Notes: a model not told the origin generated them from the sequence alone. Counted from the stretch's first letter, positions 1-5,927 are shown. The stretch is DNA of 7,298 nucleotides from Gemmatimonadota bacterium (GCA_021604925.1 BQJX01000128.1:1-7298), one strand, 5' to 3'. A program made the numbers and translations.

Positions 1-1485
1 GGCCAGGGTCTGCGCGGTCTTCAGGACATCGCGCATGGCCTGGCTGACGGCGATCACCGTGCCGGGCGCTCCGGCAATGCCGCCCTCGCGGCGCGGCGGG
101 ATTCCGGCGGCGTCTTCCACTTCGCGAAGGCGAGCCTCGGCCAAGGCCACCGCATGCTCCACGCCACAGCGGGAATAGAGACGAATCGCTTCGTGGAGGT
201 GGGCGATGGCCCGCGTCTCGTCGCGGTCGCCATCCAGGGCGAAGGTGGCGGCGGTTTCGTGGGCCTGGGCGAGGTAGTGAGCCGCTTCAATCCTCCGGAG
301 AGTGTCGATGACATCTTCGATGAGCTCGCGCGCTTCGGATCGGTTTCCAAGATCGAATCGAATGAGAGCCAGTGTGTGCTTGGAGAGAGCGTGCTCCAGA
401 ACGTCGGCGGTGGCGGACGCCATCTTGGCGGCGGATTCCGCGAGCTTCCGGGCGCGACTGATCTGGCCGAGCGATCGACAGGCTCGCGCGAGGCGCCAGG
501 AGATCTCGTAGACGAGGTCTCCCTGGGGGGCGATCTTGGCTCCGAGCTTGAGTGCGGCTTCCAACGTGTGGGAAGCAGCGCGGGTGTCACCGGAAGCCGT
601 TTGGCAATCTGCGATCTCTTCGAGAGCGAGGACTTCGAGGCGTTTGTACTTTGTTTCGCGGCCGATCTGGAGGGCCACTGCAGCACGGCTCTTGGCCTCT
701 TCTAGGTCGCAACTCTGTCTAGCTAGGCGGGACAACATGATTGAAACTGAGCCAACACCCCAAGCGCTCTCGGTCTCTTGAAAGATCTCGATGGCCGCAT
801 CAGCCGAAGCACGAGAGTCCGAGAATCGTCCGAGGTGGTACTCTTGGATAGTGATGTTCGCGTGTGCCCTACCGACATGGTGTCGACGACCCTCGGACTG
901 CCAGACCTCAAGACTTCGTCGGTGATAGTCGATCGCTCGCCGATAGTCAGCGCACATTCGGTAGGCAATTCCAAGGTCGCTGAGACAACTCCCAACCTCA
1001 CCCGAATCGTCGCTACGATTCGCCGCAGCCAATGCGCCTTGGAGATGCTCCATCGCCTCGGCGAGTCTGCCCTCCGACTGCCGGACTGATCCGAGCCAGC
1101 GCAGCGCGATAGCCAGATCGGAATGATAACTAGTGGGTGCAAAAAACCGGACGGCCGCATCGAGATCTCTCACGGCTGCAGCGAGATCACCGAGAAAAAA
1201 CTCTGACCAACCGAGCCTCGCCTGGGCACGCGCGCGCCAATGCTGATCGCAGTCGCCGAGGTCGAGCAGAGGGAGCAGCGTCTGCCGCACCATTCCGTAG
1301 TGGCCGATCGCGTGGTAGTGGTCCGCCAACTCAATCCGCGACGCGGGAGGACTCGACTCACCCGCACTACGGATCGCTCGTTCGATTCCGCGGATCGCGC
1401 TGCGATGCCCCTGCATCGTGCGAGTTGCCTCGTCGGCGCACATGCGGGATATCAGCGGGTCCGATGTGATCAACGCAGACTCCAC
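1..1485 (-). CDS. TPR-repeat protein with the beginning of a sigma-54 activator (AAA+) domain; 3' part outside window
   Basis: I translated this frame directly; it is open from the TAG at 1515-1513 to the left edge. Counting from a GTG at 1485, about nine helix-turn-helix repeats of roughly 40 residues fill residues 75-455. They have the TPR pattern of paired A/G positions and end in runs such as AEAMEHLQGALAAA and RRAIDYHRRSLEVW. A linker rich in Pro, Gly and Arg follows (456-475). The last visible residues, VIAVSQAMRDVLKTAQTLA, match the opening of Sigma54_activat domains (typically 'iigrSpamrevlelvrrvA'). The family binds sigma-54 RNA polymerase and drives open-complex formation by ATP hydrolysis. 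The Walker A, GAFTGA and DNA-binding parts would lie off the window, so that identity is inferred from about 20 residues. The TPR block would be the sensory or partner-binding part. Start choice: GTG 1485 has GGAGG five bases upstream; ATG 1512, directly after the TAG, and ATG 1443 are alternatives. The start overlaps the upstream small gene, suggesting translational coupling. GC is lower in the TPR part than in neighbouring genes. Confidence 0.8.
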   Translation of the reverse strand, partial: MESALITSDPLISRMCADEATRTMQGHRSAIRGIERAIRSAGESSPPASRIELADHYHAIGHYGMVRQTLLPLLDLGDCDQHWRARAQARLGWSEFFLGDLAAAVRDLDAAVRFFAPTSYHSDLAIALRWLGSVRQSEGRLAEAMEHLQGALAAANRSDDSGEVGSCLSDLGIAYRMCADYRRAIDYHRRSLEVWQSEGRRHHVGRAHANITIQEYHLGRFSDSRASADAAIEIFQETESAWGVGSVSIMLSRLARQSCDLEEAKSRAAVALQIGRETKYKRLEVLALEEIADCQTASGDTRAASHTLEAALKLGAKIAPQGDLVYEISWRLARACRSLGQISRARKLAESAAKMASATADVLEHALSKHTLALIRFDLGNRSEARELIEDVIDTLRRIEAAHYLAQAHETAATFALDGDRDETRAIAHLHEAIRLYSRCGVEHAVALAEARLREVEDAAGIPPRREGGIAGAPGTVIAVSQAMRDVLKTAQTLA

Positions 1486-1757
1486 GCCCACCTCCACAAT
1501 GCGACCCACCATCTAGCGAACGATGGCTCGTTGGTGTTCGCCGACTCCACAACCTTGAACGACTGCTTGCCCGCCGTTGGAGATGGATCGAGAGCGACAG
1601 TTGCGAGCCCGTTCGGATTGGCACCGCTCGGCATGTCCGGATCCCCCTCAAACACCACCGGATCGATCGCCTCTTTGGCATAGACCGCCGCCGTCGCCGT
1701 GTCCGTCATGAAGAGCGTGGCCGCCAGCGTCAGCGCGATCAGAAACATGCGATTCAT
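1470..1757 (-). CDS. Small exported protein with Trp-rich C-terminus, 95 aa
   Basis: The N-terminus MNRMFLIALTLAATLFMT followed by DTATAA is a clear signal peptide: short positive start, hydrophobic core, small residues at about 20-23, cleavage probably before VYAKE. The mature part is about 70 residues, acidic and rich in Pro, Gly and Asn (EGDPDMPSGANPNG), then KQSFKVVESANTNEPSF. It ends in an unusual tail, WWVALWRWAWSLR, with four Trp in 13 residues. AAGGA lies just upstream of ATG 1757; the second ATG, three codons on, is an alternative. I recognise no family. It is the first gene of the leftward unit and its last bases overlap the start of the TPR/sigma-54 activator, so the two are probably cotranscribed. 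The tail is encoded partly in the overlap, so its composition may be constrained by the other frame, or the true stop context may have changed. It could be a secreted cue or an envelope peptide linked to the regulator; that is inference. Confidence 0.6.
   Translation of the reverse strand: MNRMFLIALTLAATLFMTDTATAAVYAKEAIDPVVFEGDPDMPSGANPNGLATVALDPSPTAGKQSFKVVESANTNEPSFARWWVALWRWAWSLR
1491..1495 (-). promoter_or_regulatory. Shine-Dalgarno GGAGG that favours the GTG 1485 start
   Basis: On the minus strand GGAGG ends five bases before GTG 1485. Neither ATG 1512 nor ATG 1443 has a comparable purine-rich site at normal distance, so this decides my start. The site lies inside the 3' end of the upstream small gene. 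Confidence 0.5.
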
Positions 1758-1803
1758 TGGTCCTTCCCCTTTCTCGGGGGGGATGACGTCTGAATAGCCA
1801 AAA

Positions 1804-1840
1804 ACCCCCGATCCCTGTTATCGGCAGGGCAGGCGGGGGT
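1804..1840 (-). repeat. Inverted repeat around a promoter; operator or minus-strand terminator/attenuator
   Basis: ACCCCCG (1804-1810) pairs with CGGGGGT (1834-1840), and inside it CCCTG (1813-1817) pairs with CAGGG (1825-1829). Read on the minus strand the stem is followed by a run of five T, the layout of a Rho-independent terminator pointing at the small gene. No minus-strand gene lies upstream to terminate, and a promoter match overlaps it. It may therefore be an operator dyad spanning the -35/-10 spacer rather than a terminator. Confidence 0.45.
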
Positions 1841-1845
1841 GTCCA
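1817..1845 (-). promoter_or_regulatory. Predicted sigma-70 promoter for the small exported protein and TPR activator
   Basis: On the minus strand TGGACA (1845-1840, 5/6 to consensus) is followed after exactly 17 bases by GATAAC (1822-1817, 4/6). Transcription would start near 1812-1810, giving a leader of about 55 bases before ATG 1757. It is the best -35/-10 pair I found upstream of this gene. The spacer and -10 lie inside an inverted repeat, so access by polymerase could be controlled. Confidence 0.4.
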
Positions 1846-2129
1846 GTGGCTGGCGACAGGGGCTGCTGGCGTGGGTTCGCGGCATGACTCGCTCCAAGCT
1901 GCACCCAGGGGGGATGCGTGAATCAGCGAATCTGAGTGTGCAAGATGTTCACAGTCGGCGTCAAGGCGGTTGTGCCGACGCCCGGCTGGGGAGCGGATGG
2001 GCGGGATTTCGGGATTTTCGCAACTCCGGCCGCTCCTACCCCCGGACGACCGATCTAGGATGCTTCCCCAATCTCCAGTACCATGCGCCCGTCCACCTCC
2101 CAGCGCAGCCCGGAAAGGCGGTGGGGCAC

Positions 2130-4184
2130 ATGAAGAAAGCCGCTCGCGCCAACCTCCGCCTCCGAAGCGTTCGCCACTCCCTCACCCCCGCCCGGTCGTG
2201 GACCTTCATCGGGCCCATCAGCGTGTTCCTAGTGGTGGCGCTGCTCTCCACGCTCGTGTTCGGCGCGCTACGCGGGAAGGAGCGCCACGAGAAGCGCCGG
2301 GACTTTGTGGTGCAGGCGCAGCAGCTCGCCTTCTCCATCGAGAATCGCTTTGAGCTGCCGCGGGAACTCCTTCGCTCGGTCGTGGCGCTGTTCCTCTCTT
2401 CCGACGATGTCTCCCGCGAGGAGTTCGGAACGTTTGTCCGGCCCATCATCGCGCGGCATCCCAGCATCTACGCGTTCGAGTGGATGCCGCTGGTCACCGA
2501 TGCCGACCGCGACCGCATGGTGCAGGAGGTGCGGGCCGAGGGCTTCGCGGACTTCGACTTTCAGCAGCGCGCCCCGAAGGCCGGATTGATGCGCGCCGCC
2601 CGGCGCGCGGACTACCTTCCCATCCTGTACATGGAACCGATCGAGCCCGTGGTTCTCGGACTGGACGTGATCGGAAACCCGGAGCGCGGTGACGAATCGG
2701 CGCGCGCCCGGGCCACGGGCGAAGCCACGGCCTCCGATCGCTACAACCTGATCGAGGACCCGGAAGGGATCTACTCCGTCATCAGCTACGAGCCGGTGTT
2801 CCGCGTGCCCGCCGGCGTCCCGTCCGCGAACACGGAACCGGGTGCGGCGCCGAGCGAGGGCGAACCGGAGTTCCTCGGACTGCTGGCCGTGCTGCTGCGC
2901 CTGGAGCCGGTGGTGCAGCGGGCGATCGCGGGCGGAGGCGCGGACGGGATCCATATCCTGCTGCGGGACGAGTCCGGCGCCGAAGACAAGCAGATCCTCT
3001 TTTCCAGCCCGGGAGACGTGAGCCGCCTGAACCCGGAGGATGCCTGGACCCACAAGTTCCACTTCGCCGATCGGCAGTGGTCCCTGCGCTTCACGCCGCT
3101 GCCCGATTCCACCTGGGTCCTGGGACACGGACCCATCGCTCTCTGGGCGGCCGGCCTCTTGTTGGGAGTGCTGGCGGCGTTCGCATCCGGCGCGCTGCTG
3201 CGGATCGGCCAGCTCCGGCGCAGCATGGACGAGGCGATGGAGTTCGGCCAGTACCGGCTCGGCAAGCAGCTGGGACAGGGCGGCATGGGCGCGGTGTACG
3301 AAGCCGAGCACCGCATGCTGGCACGGCCCGCCGCGATCAAGCTGATCCGGCCCACGGACAGGAGCGGCCCCGACTCGCCCAGCCCCGCCCGTCTCCTGGC
3401 GCGGTTCGAACGTGAGGCCAAGGCAACCGCCGCGTTGCACTCGGCACATACGATCCAGGTGTACGACTTTGGAGTGACCGACGACGGCGAGTTCTACTAC
3501 GTGATGGAGCTGCTGGACGGCCTGGATCTGGACACGCTCGTGAAGCAGAACGGACCGGTGCCCGCGGCGCGCGTGGTGCACATCCTGCGGCAGGTCTGCG
3601 ATTCGTTGGCGGAAGCGCACGCGGTGGGGCTGGTGCATCGCGACATCAAGCCCGCCAACATCTATCTGTGCCACCACGGGTTGGAGTTCGACTTTGTAAA
3701 GGTGCTGGACTTCGGCCTGGTGCGCCAAGTGCAACAGGACAACGACGTCACGCGGACCCAGGCGGAAGCGTTCCTGGGAACTCCCGCGTTCTGCGCGCCG
3801 GAGATGGTGGCCACCGACGCCGAGGTGGACGGCCGCTCCGACCTCTACTCACTGGGATGCGTGGCGTACTGGTTGCTCACCGGGCGTCCGGTGTTCGAAG
3901 GCAAGACGCCCATGGCCGTGATCCTGGCCCACGTGGATGAGGCACCGGTGCCGCCTTCGCAACTGGCGGAACTCGAGATCCCGGCGGCGCTGGAGGACGT
4001 GGTCATGGACTGTCTGCAGAAGGATCCGGCAAAGCGACCCGCCGGCGCGGCCGAGCTGGCGGCGCGGCTGGAGGGATTGGGACACGCGAGTGCGGACGGC
4101 AACGGTTCGACGAACGGCGCCGGCGACTGGACACAGGCGCGCGCGCGCCACTGGTGGGAGGTTCATCGGCCGATTCCGAAGTGA
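2130..4184 (+). CDS. Membrane Ser/Thr protein kinase with extracytoplasmic CHASE-type sensor domain, 684 aa
   Basis: Order of parts: a basic N-terminus; membrane segment about 24-47; an extracytoplasmic region about 51-330; membrane segment about 335-360; then a cytoplasmic Hanks-type kinase from about 375. The outer region carries CHASE hallmarks: YAFEWMPLV at 114-122, DYLPILYMEPIEP at 161-173, LGLD at 176-179, and a later YSVISYEPVFR. The kinase has all key residues: glycine loop GQGGMGAV (382-389), Lys404 in AAIK, HRDIKPAN with Asp505 and Asn510, DFG at 527-529, APE at 556-558 and SDLYSLGCVAYWLLTGRP after it. It should be active and phosphorylate Ser/Thr of unknown partners in response to a small ligand bound outside. 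After the kinase there is only a short tail ending near WW. CHASE is best known on histidine kinases and cyclases. The start is ATG 2130, just before the basic/membrane segment; the ribosome site is weak (GGTGGGG), and GTG 2121 is possible. It faces away from the TPR/sigma-54 activator gene. Confidence 0.9.
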   Translation: MKKAARANLRLRSVRHSLTPARSWTFIGPISVFLVVALLSTLVFGALRGKERHEKRRDFVVQAQQLAFSIENRFELPRELLRSVVALFLSSDDVSREEFGTFVRPIIARHPSIYAFEWMPLVTDADRDRMVQEVRAEGFADFDFQQRAPKAGLMRAARRADYLPILYMEPIEPVVLGLDVIGNPERGDESARARATGEATASDRYNLIEDPEGIYSVISYEPVFRVPAGVPSANTEPGAAPSEGEPEFLGLLAVLLRLEPVVQRAIAGGGADGIHILLRDESGAEDKQILFSSPGDVSRLNPEDAWTHKFHFADRQWSLRFTPLPDSTWVLGHGPIALWAAGLLLGVLAAFASGALLRIGQLRRSMDEAMEFGQYRLGKQLGQGGMGAVYEAEHRMLARPAAIKLIRPTDRSGPDSPSPARLLARFEREAKATAALHSAHTIQVYDFGVTDDGEFYYVMELLDGLDLDTLVKQNGPVPAARVVHILRQVCDSLAEAHAVGLVHRDIKPANIYLCHHGLEFDFVKVLDFGLVRQVQQDNDVTRTQAEAFLGTPAFCAPEMVATDAEVDGRSDLYSLGCVAYWLLTGRPVFEGKTPMAVILAHVDEAPVPPSQLAELEIPAALEDVVMDCLQKDPAKRPAGAAELAARLEGLGHASADGNGSTNGAGDWTQARARHWWEVHRPIPK

Positions 4185-4188
4185 GCGG

Positions 4189-4893
4189 CTACCAGGCGAA
4201 CGAGAACAACAGGTGGAAGCCCGTCTTCCCCTTCTCCTCGTAGCGGATCTCCGTCTCGCCGTTCGGAAGCGCAGCCCCCTCGCGCAGTCCGCCGCCCAGC
4301 ACCCGCGAGTTGGTGTCCATGAAGAAGCCGGCCCCGAAGTTCAGGGAGGCATCCGCGCTCTTGCTCCGGCGGAACCCGACCATGACTCCGGCGCCGATCG
4401 CATCCACGATGTCCTCGTCGTCCGCGGCCACCGCGAAGAACGGCCCCACGCCTCCTCTGTCGTCCAGGAAGAGCTTCGGAAAGAAGTGCGCCTCCAGCAG
4501 GTACTTCAGATCCTGGCTCTCCCGCCTCGTCACTCGAACGACCCCGCCGATGACTTCCGCCTTGCTGATGTTGTCGTCGTCGTAGAAGAACACCGCAAAC
4601 GCGGCCCCCAGGTTGAGTCCCCGGAACGCCGCCAGGGCGGCATTCTCGGTGGCTTTCGTTTCCGCGGCTTGGCTGTCCGCCTTGGCTTTCATGAACAGCG
4701 CTTCTTCCCGTGCGTCCAACTCGTGCAGCTTCGCGTCCAGGAACGAGCCAAGCAGGTGCTGCTTGTCCGCATCCAGGGCGCTGATTCCCAGTGCGGCCCT
4801 CACGTCGTCCGCCAGCAGCTCGTGAGCCGCGGCGATAGGTGCGGCGATGAGGAAGACCCCTGCGATTCCCAGCTTCATTGCGTGGCAGTTCAT
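4189..4893 (-). CDS. Exported protein with helical N-terminal half and beta-barrel-like C-terminal half, 234 aa
   Basis: A signal peptide covers residues 1-23 (hydrophobic core GIAGVFLIAAP, then AAA before HELL). Residues 40-90 are a charged, alanine-rich helix likely to form a coiled coil (LDAKLHELDAREEALFMKAK). From about 93 the sequence alternates polar and hydrophobic residues in short strands ending in aromatic or charged turns, for example GVGPFFAVAA, AIGAGVMVGFRR and SLNFGAGFFMDT. It finishes FHLLFSFAW, with the C-terminal aromatic residue typical of outer-membrane barrels. About seven or eight strands can be drawn, so a small barrel with a periplasmic helix is plausible. I do not recognise the family and assign no function. 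ATG 4893 has GGGAGG eight bases upstream, which fixes the start. Its stop faces the kinase stop four bases away, and its start is divergent from the protease gene. Confidence 0.75.
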   Translation of the reverse strand: MNCHAMKLGIAGVFLIAAPIAAAHELLADDVRAALGISALDADKQHLLGSFLDAKLHELDAREEALFMKAKADSQAAETKATENAALAAFRGLNLGAAFAVFFYDDDNISKAEVIGGVVRVTRRESQDLKYLLEAHFFPKLFLDDRGGVGPFFAVAADDEDIVDAIGAGVMVGFRRSKSADASLNFGAGFFMDTNSRVLGGGLREGAALPNGETEIRYEEKGKTGFHLLFSFAW

Positions 4894-4915
4894 GACGTTG
4901 ACCTCCCGGATCCGG

Positions 4916-4930
4916 TGGCTGAGGAGTTGC
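4916..4930 (+). promoter_or_regulatory. Predicted sigma-54 promoter upstream of the trypsin-like protease
   Basis: TGGC at 4916-4919 and TTGC at 4927-4930, followed by T, reproduce the -24/-12 elements. The GG and GC dinucleotides are 12 bases apart as required (consensus TGGCACG-N4-TTGCW; here TGGCTGA-GGAG-TTGCT). Transcription would start near 4942, about 115 bases before the protease start. Activator sites would then fall within the divergent secreted-protein gene. A chance match is possible in a window this size. Confidence 0.45.
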
Positions 4931-5001
4931 TTCTTCCCCTACCAACGCCGGCAACCGGAGAAGCGAACGGCGGAAGCGACGCCTTCCGAGGGCTCCCCCC
5001 A

Positions 5002-5023
5002 AGGGGCGAGGCGCCCTGCCCCT
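5002..5023. repeat. Near-perfect 22-bp palindrome in the protease leader
   Basis: AGGGGC, GA, GGCGCC, CT, GCCCCT: 20 of the 22 positions are symmetric. It lies between the predicted sigma-54 promoter and the protease start, so it could be an operator or a leader-RNA hairpin. Low sequence complexity lowers confidence. Confidence 0.35.
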
Positions 5024-5056
5024 CAAGGTCCCTCACCATTCCGCCGAGCTAGAAGG

Positions 5057-5803
5057 ATGCGAGCCAACCCTCTCGTCTCCGCGTTCGGCGTCACCCTCGG
5101 CGCCACCATGCTCGCCGCCCTCGCGGCCACTCCGGCCTTGGCCGACCCGACCCTTCCCATGCCGATGGACTCGGTCCGCGGTACCGGAACGGGATGGTCC
5201 ACCGCCTCCGGATATGTCGTGACCAACCATCATCTGATCGCGGACCGCGACGAGATCTTCGTAGTGGACTCGGAGGGCTACGTCTTCCAGGCCGCGGTTG
5301 CGGCCAGGGACTCCGCCAACGACGTGGCGGTGCTGGAGGTGGATGACTCCAAGCACTTGCCGGCCGGACTCCCCATCCGCCCGGACGCGCTCCGGCTCGG
5401 AGCCGGCGTCTTTACGCTGGGCTTCCCGCGACTGGACGTGATGGGCAGCAACCCCAAGCTGAGTCACGGGATCGTGAGCGGGCTCACGGGGATCTTCGAC
5501 AACCCGAACGGGTTCCTCGTCTCCGTGCCCATCCAGCCGGGCAACAGCGGCGGGCCGCTGCTGGACATGAGCGGGCAGGTCGTCGGAATGGTCACGTCCA
5601 TGGTGGCGGCCCCGACCGGCAGCGCCGGGGAGGTGCTTCCGCTCCCCAGCGTGAACTGCGCGGTTCGGGCGGGTGCGGTTTCGGCGCTTCTCGACACGCT
5701 TCCGGACCGATCCACGTCGCGCGCCACCCAGGCCGGGAACGCGGATCTGGAGTCCCTGGTGGACCGCGTGCAGGCGTCCGTGTTGATCGTGATGACGCGC
5801 TAG
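5057..5803 (+). CDS. Exported single-domain trypsin-like serine protease (HtrA/DegP-like fold, no PDZ), 248 aa
   Basis: A signal peptide covers residues 1-29 (core FGVTLGATMLAALAA, cleavage after ALA). The catalytic triad is visible: His59 in GYVVTNHHLI, Asp89 in DSANDVAVLEVD and Ser164 in QPGNSGGPLLD. These are the HtrA-type contexts, so it should cut peptide bonds in the periplasm or outside the cell. The sequence stops about 85 residues after the serine, with no room for the PDZ domains of DegP/DegS; substrate choice or regulation must differ from DegP. A helical tail (DLESLVDRVQASVLIV) ends the protein. The start is ATG 5057 because it gives the full signal peptide; AGAAGG abuts it with no spacer, which is unusual. 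The frame is open upstream to 4847, but that part is antisense to the divergent gene and has no protein character. A sigma-54-type promoter lies upstream. Confidence 0.87.
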   Translation: MRANPLVSAFGVTLGATMLAALAATPALADPTLPMPMDSVRGTGTGWSTASGYVVTNHHLIADRDEIFVVDSEGYVFQAAVAARDSANDVAVLEVDDSKHLPAGLPIRPDALRLGAGVFTLGFPRLDVMGSNPKLSHGIVSGLTGIFDNPNGFLVSVPIQPGNSGGPLLDMSGQVVGMVTSMVAAPTGSAGEVLPLPSVNCAVRAGAVSALLDTLPDRSTSRATQAGNADLESLVDRVQASVLIVMTR

Positions 5804-5817
5804 CAACGTCGCCGGGC

Positions 5818-5857
5818 AAAAAAGAAGCCCCGCCCGGGCGCGAACGCAGGGCGGGGC
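5818..5857 (-). terminator. Rho-independent terminator, minus strand
   Basis: GCCCCGCCC (5827-5835) pairs perfectly with GGGCGGGGC (5849-5857) around a 13-base loop. On the minus strand it is followed by TTCTTTTTT (5826-5818). On the plus strand no T-run follows, so it is not a good terminator for the protease. It would end a leftward transcript: the exporter mRNA, the candidate small RNA, or both. Confidence 0.75.
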
Positions 5858-5912
5858 CGAGGAGCAGGTCTGCCAGGTGACTTACCGGTAGAGCGACTTG
5901 ACCTGACTCCAG
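5818..5912 (-). ncRNA. Candidate small RNA of about 95 nt
   Basis: Reading leftward from a predicted start near 5912, the RNA begins with a stem of ten pairs and a single bulged base (CTCC and GACCTG at 5900-5910 in plus-strand letters, with GGAGCAGGTC at 5861-5870). Three bases later comes the 9-bp terminator hairpin and then the U-tract. An extended -10 lies at the right distance upstream. Promoter, structured body and terminator packed in an intergenic space is the usual layout of a trans-acting sRNA. The same RNA could instead be the processed 3' end of the exporter transcript. I recognise no family. Confidence 0.4.
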
Positions 5913-5918
5913 GACGAG

Positions 5919-5927
5919 ATAATAACA
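5919..5927 (-). promoter_or_regulatory. Extended -10 element for the candidate small RNA
   Basis: On the minus strand TG-T-TATTAT (5927-5919) matches TGnTATAAT at all but one position of the hexamer. No good -35 is present (CCGCCT at 17-bp spacing), as is common for extended -10 promoters. It sits in a short AT-rich island within GC-rich DNA. Confidence 0.4.

Larger units (their letters stand above)
1758..2129. other. Divergent intergenic region between the small exported gene and the kinase gene
   Basis: These 372 bases separate divergent starts. The left end holds the promoter and inverted repeat. A tandem pair of CGGGATTT units occupies 2002-2017, and a 6-bp inverted repeat, GTCGGC/GCCGAC, sits near 1954-1979. 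I see no convincing promoter for the rightward kinase gene; TAGGAT at 2056-2061 resembles a -10 but lacks a -35. The open frame reaching upstream from 2130 to 1839 has no protein character and is treated as non-coding. Confidence 0.5.

Noticed and set aside
54..686. 210-codon minus-strand frame rich in Ser, Pro and Arg
   Set aside because: It is a shadow of the TPR/sigma-54 activator, which occupies another minus-strand frame and shows clear repeats.
1846..1866. TGGC...GGGGCTGC as a second sigma-54 promoter
   Set aside because: The GG-to-GC distance is 13 instead of 12 bases and the -12 element lacks TTGC.
1839..2129. Upstream extension of the kinase reading frame by 97 codons
   Set aside because: It has no protein character, covers the divergent control region, and the basic/membrane N-terminus begins naturally at ATG 2130.
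2055..2150. Minus-strand reading ending LRWEVDGRMVLEIGEAS before a TAG
   Set aside because: It looks protein-like, but upstream it runs antisense into the kinase start with no start codon plus ribosome site, and no terminator follows closely. Probably chance.
2268..3734. 488-codon minus-strand open frame inside the kinase gene
   Set aside because: It is antisense to a fully supported kinase; its His/Arg/Gln/Val-rich composition is the usual mirror of GC-rich coding DNA.
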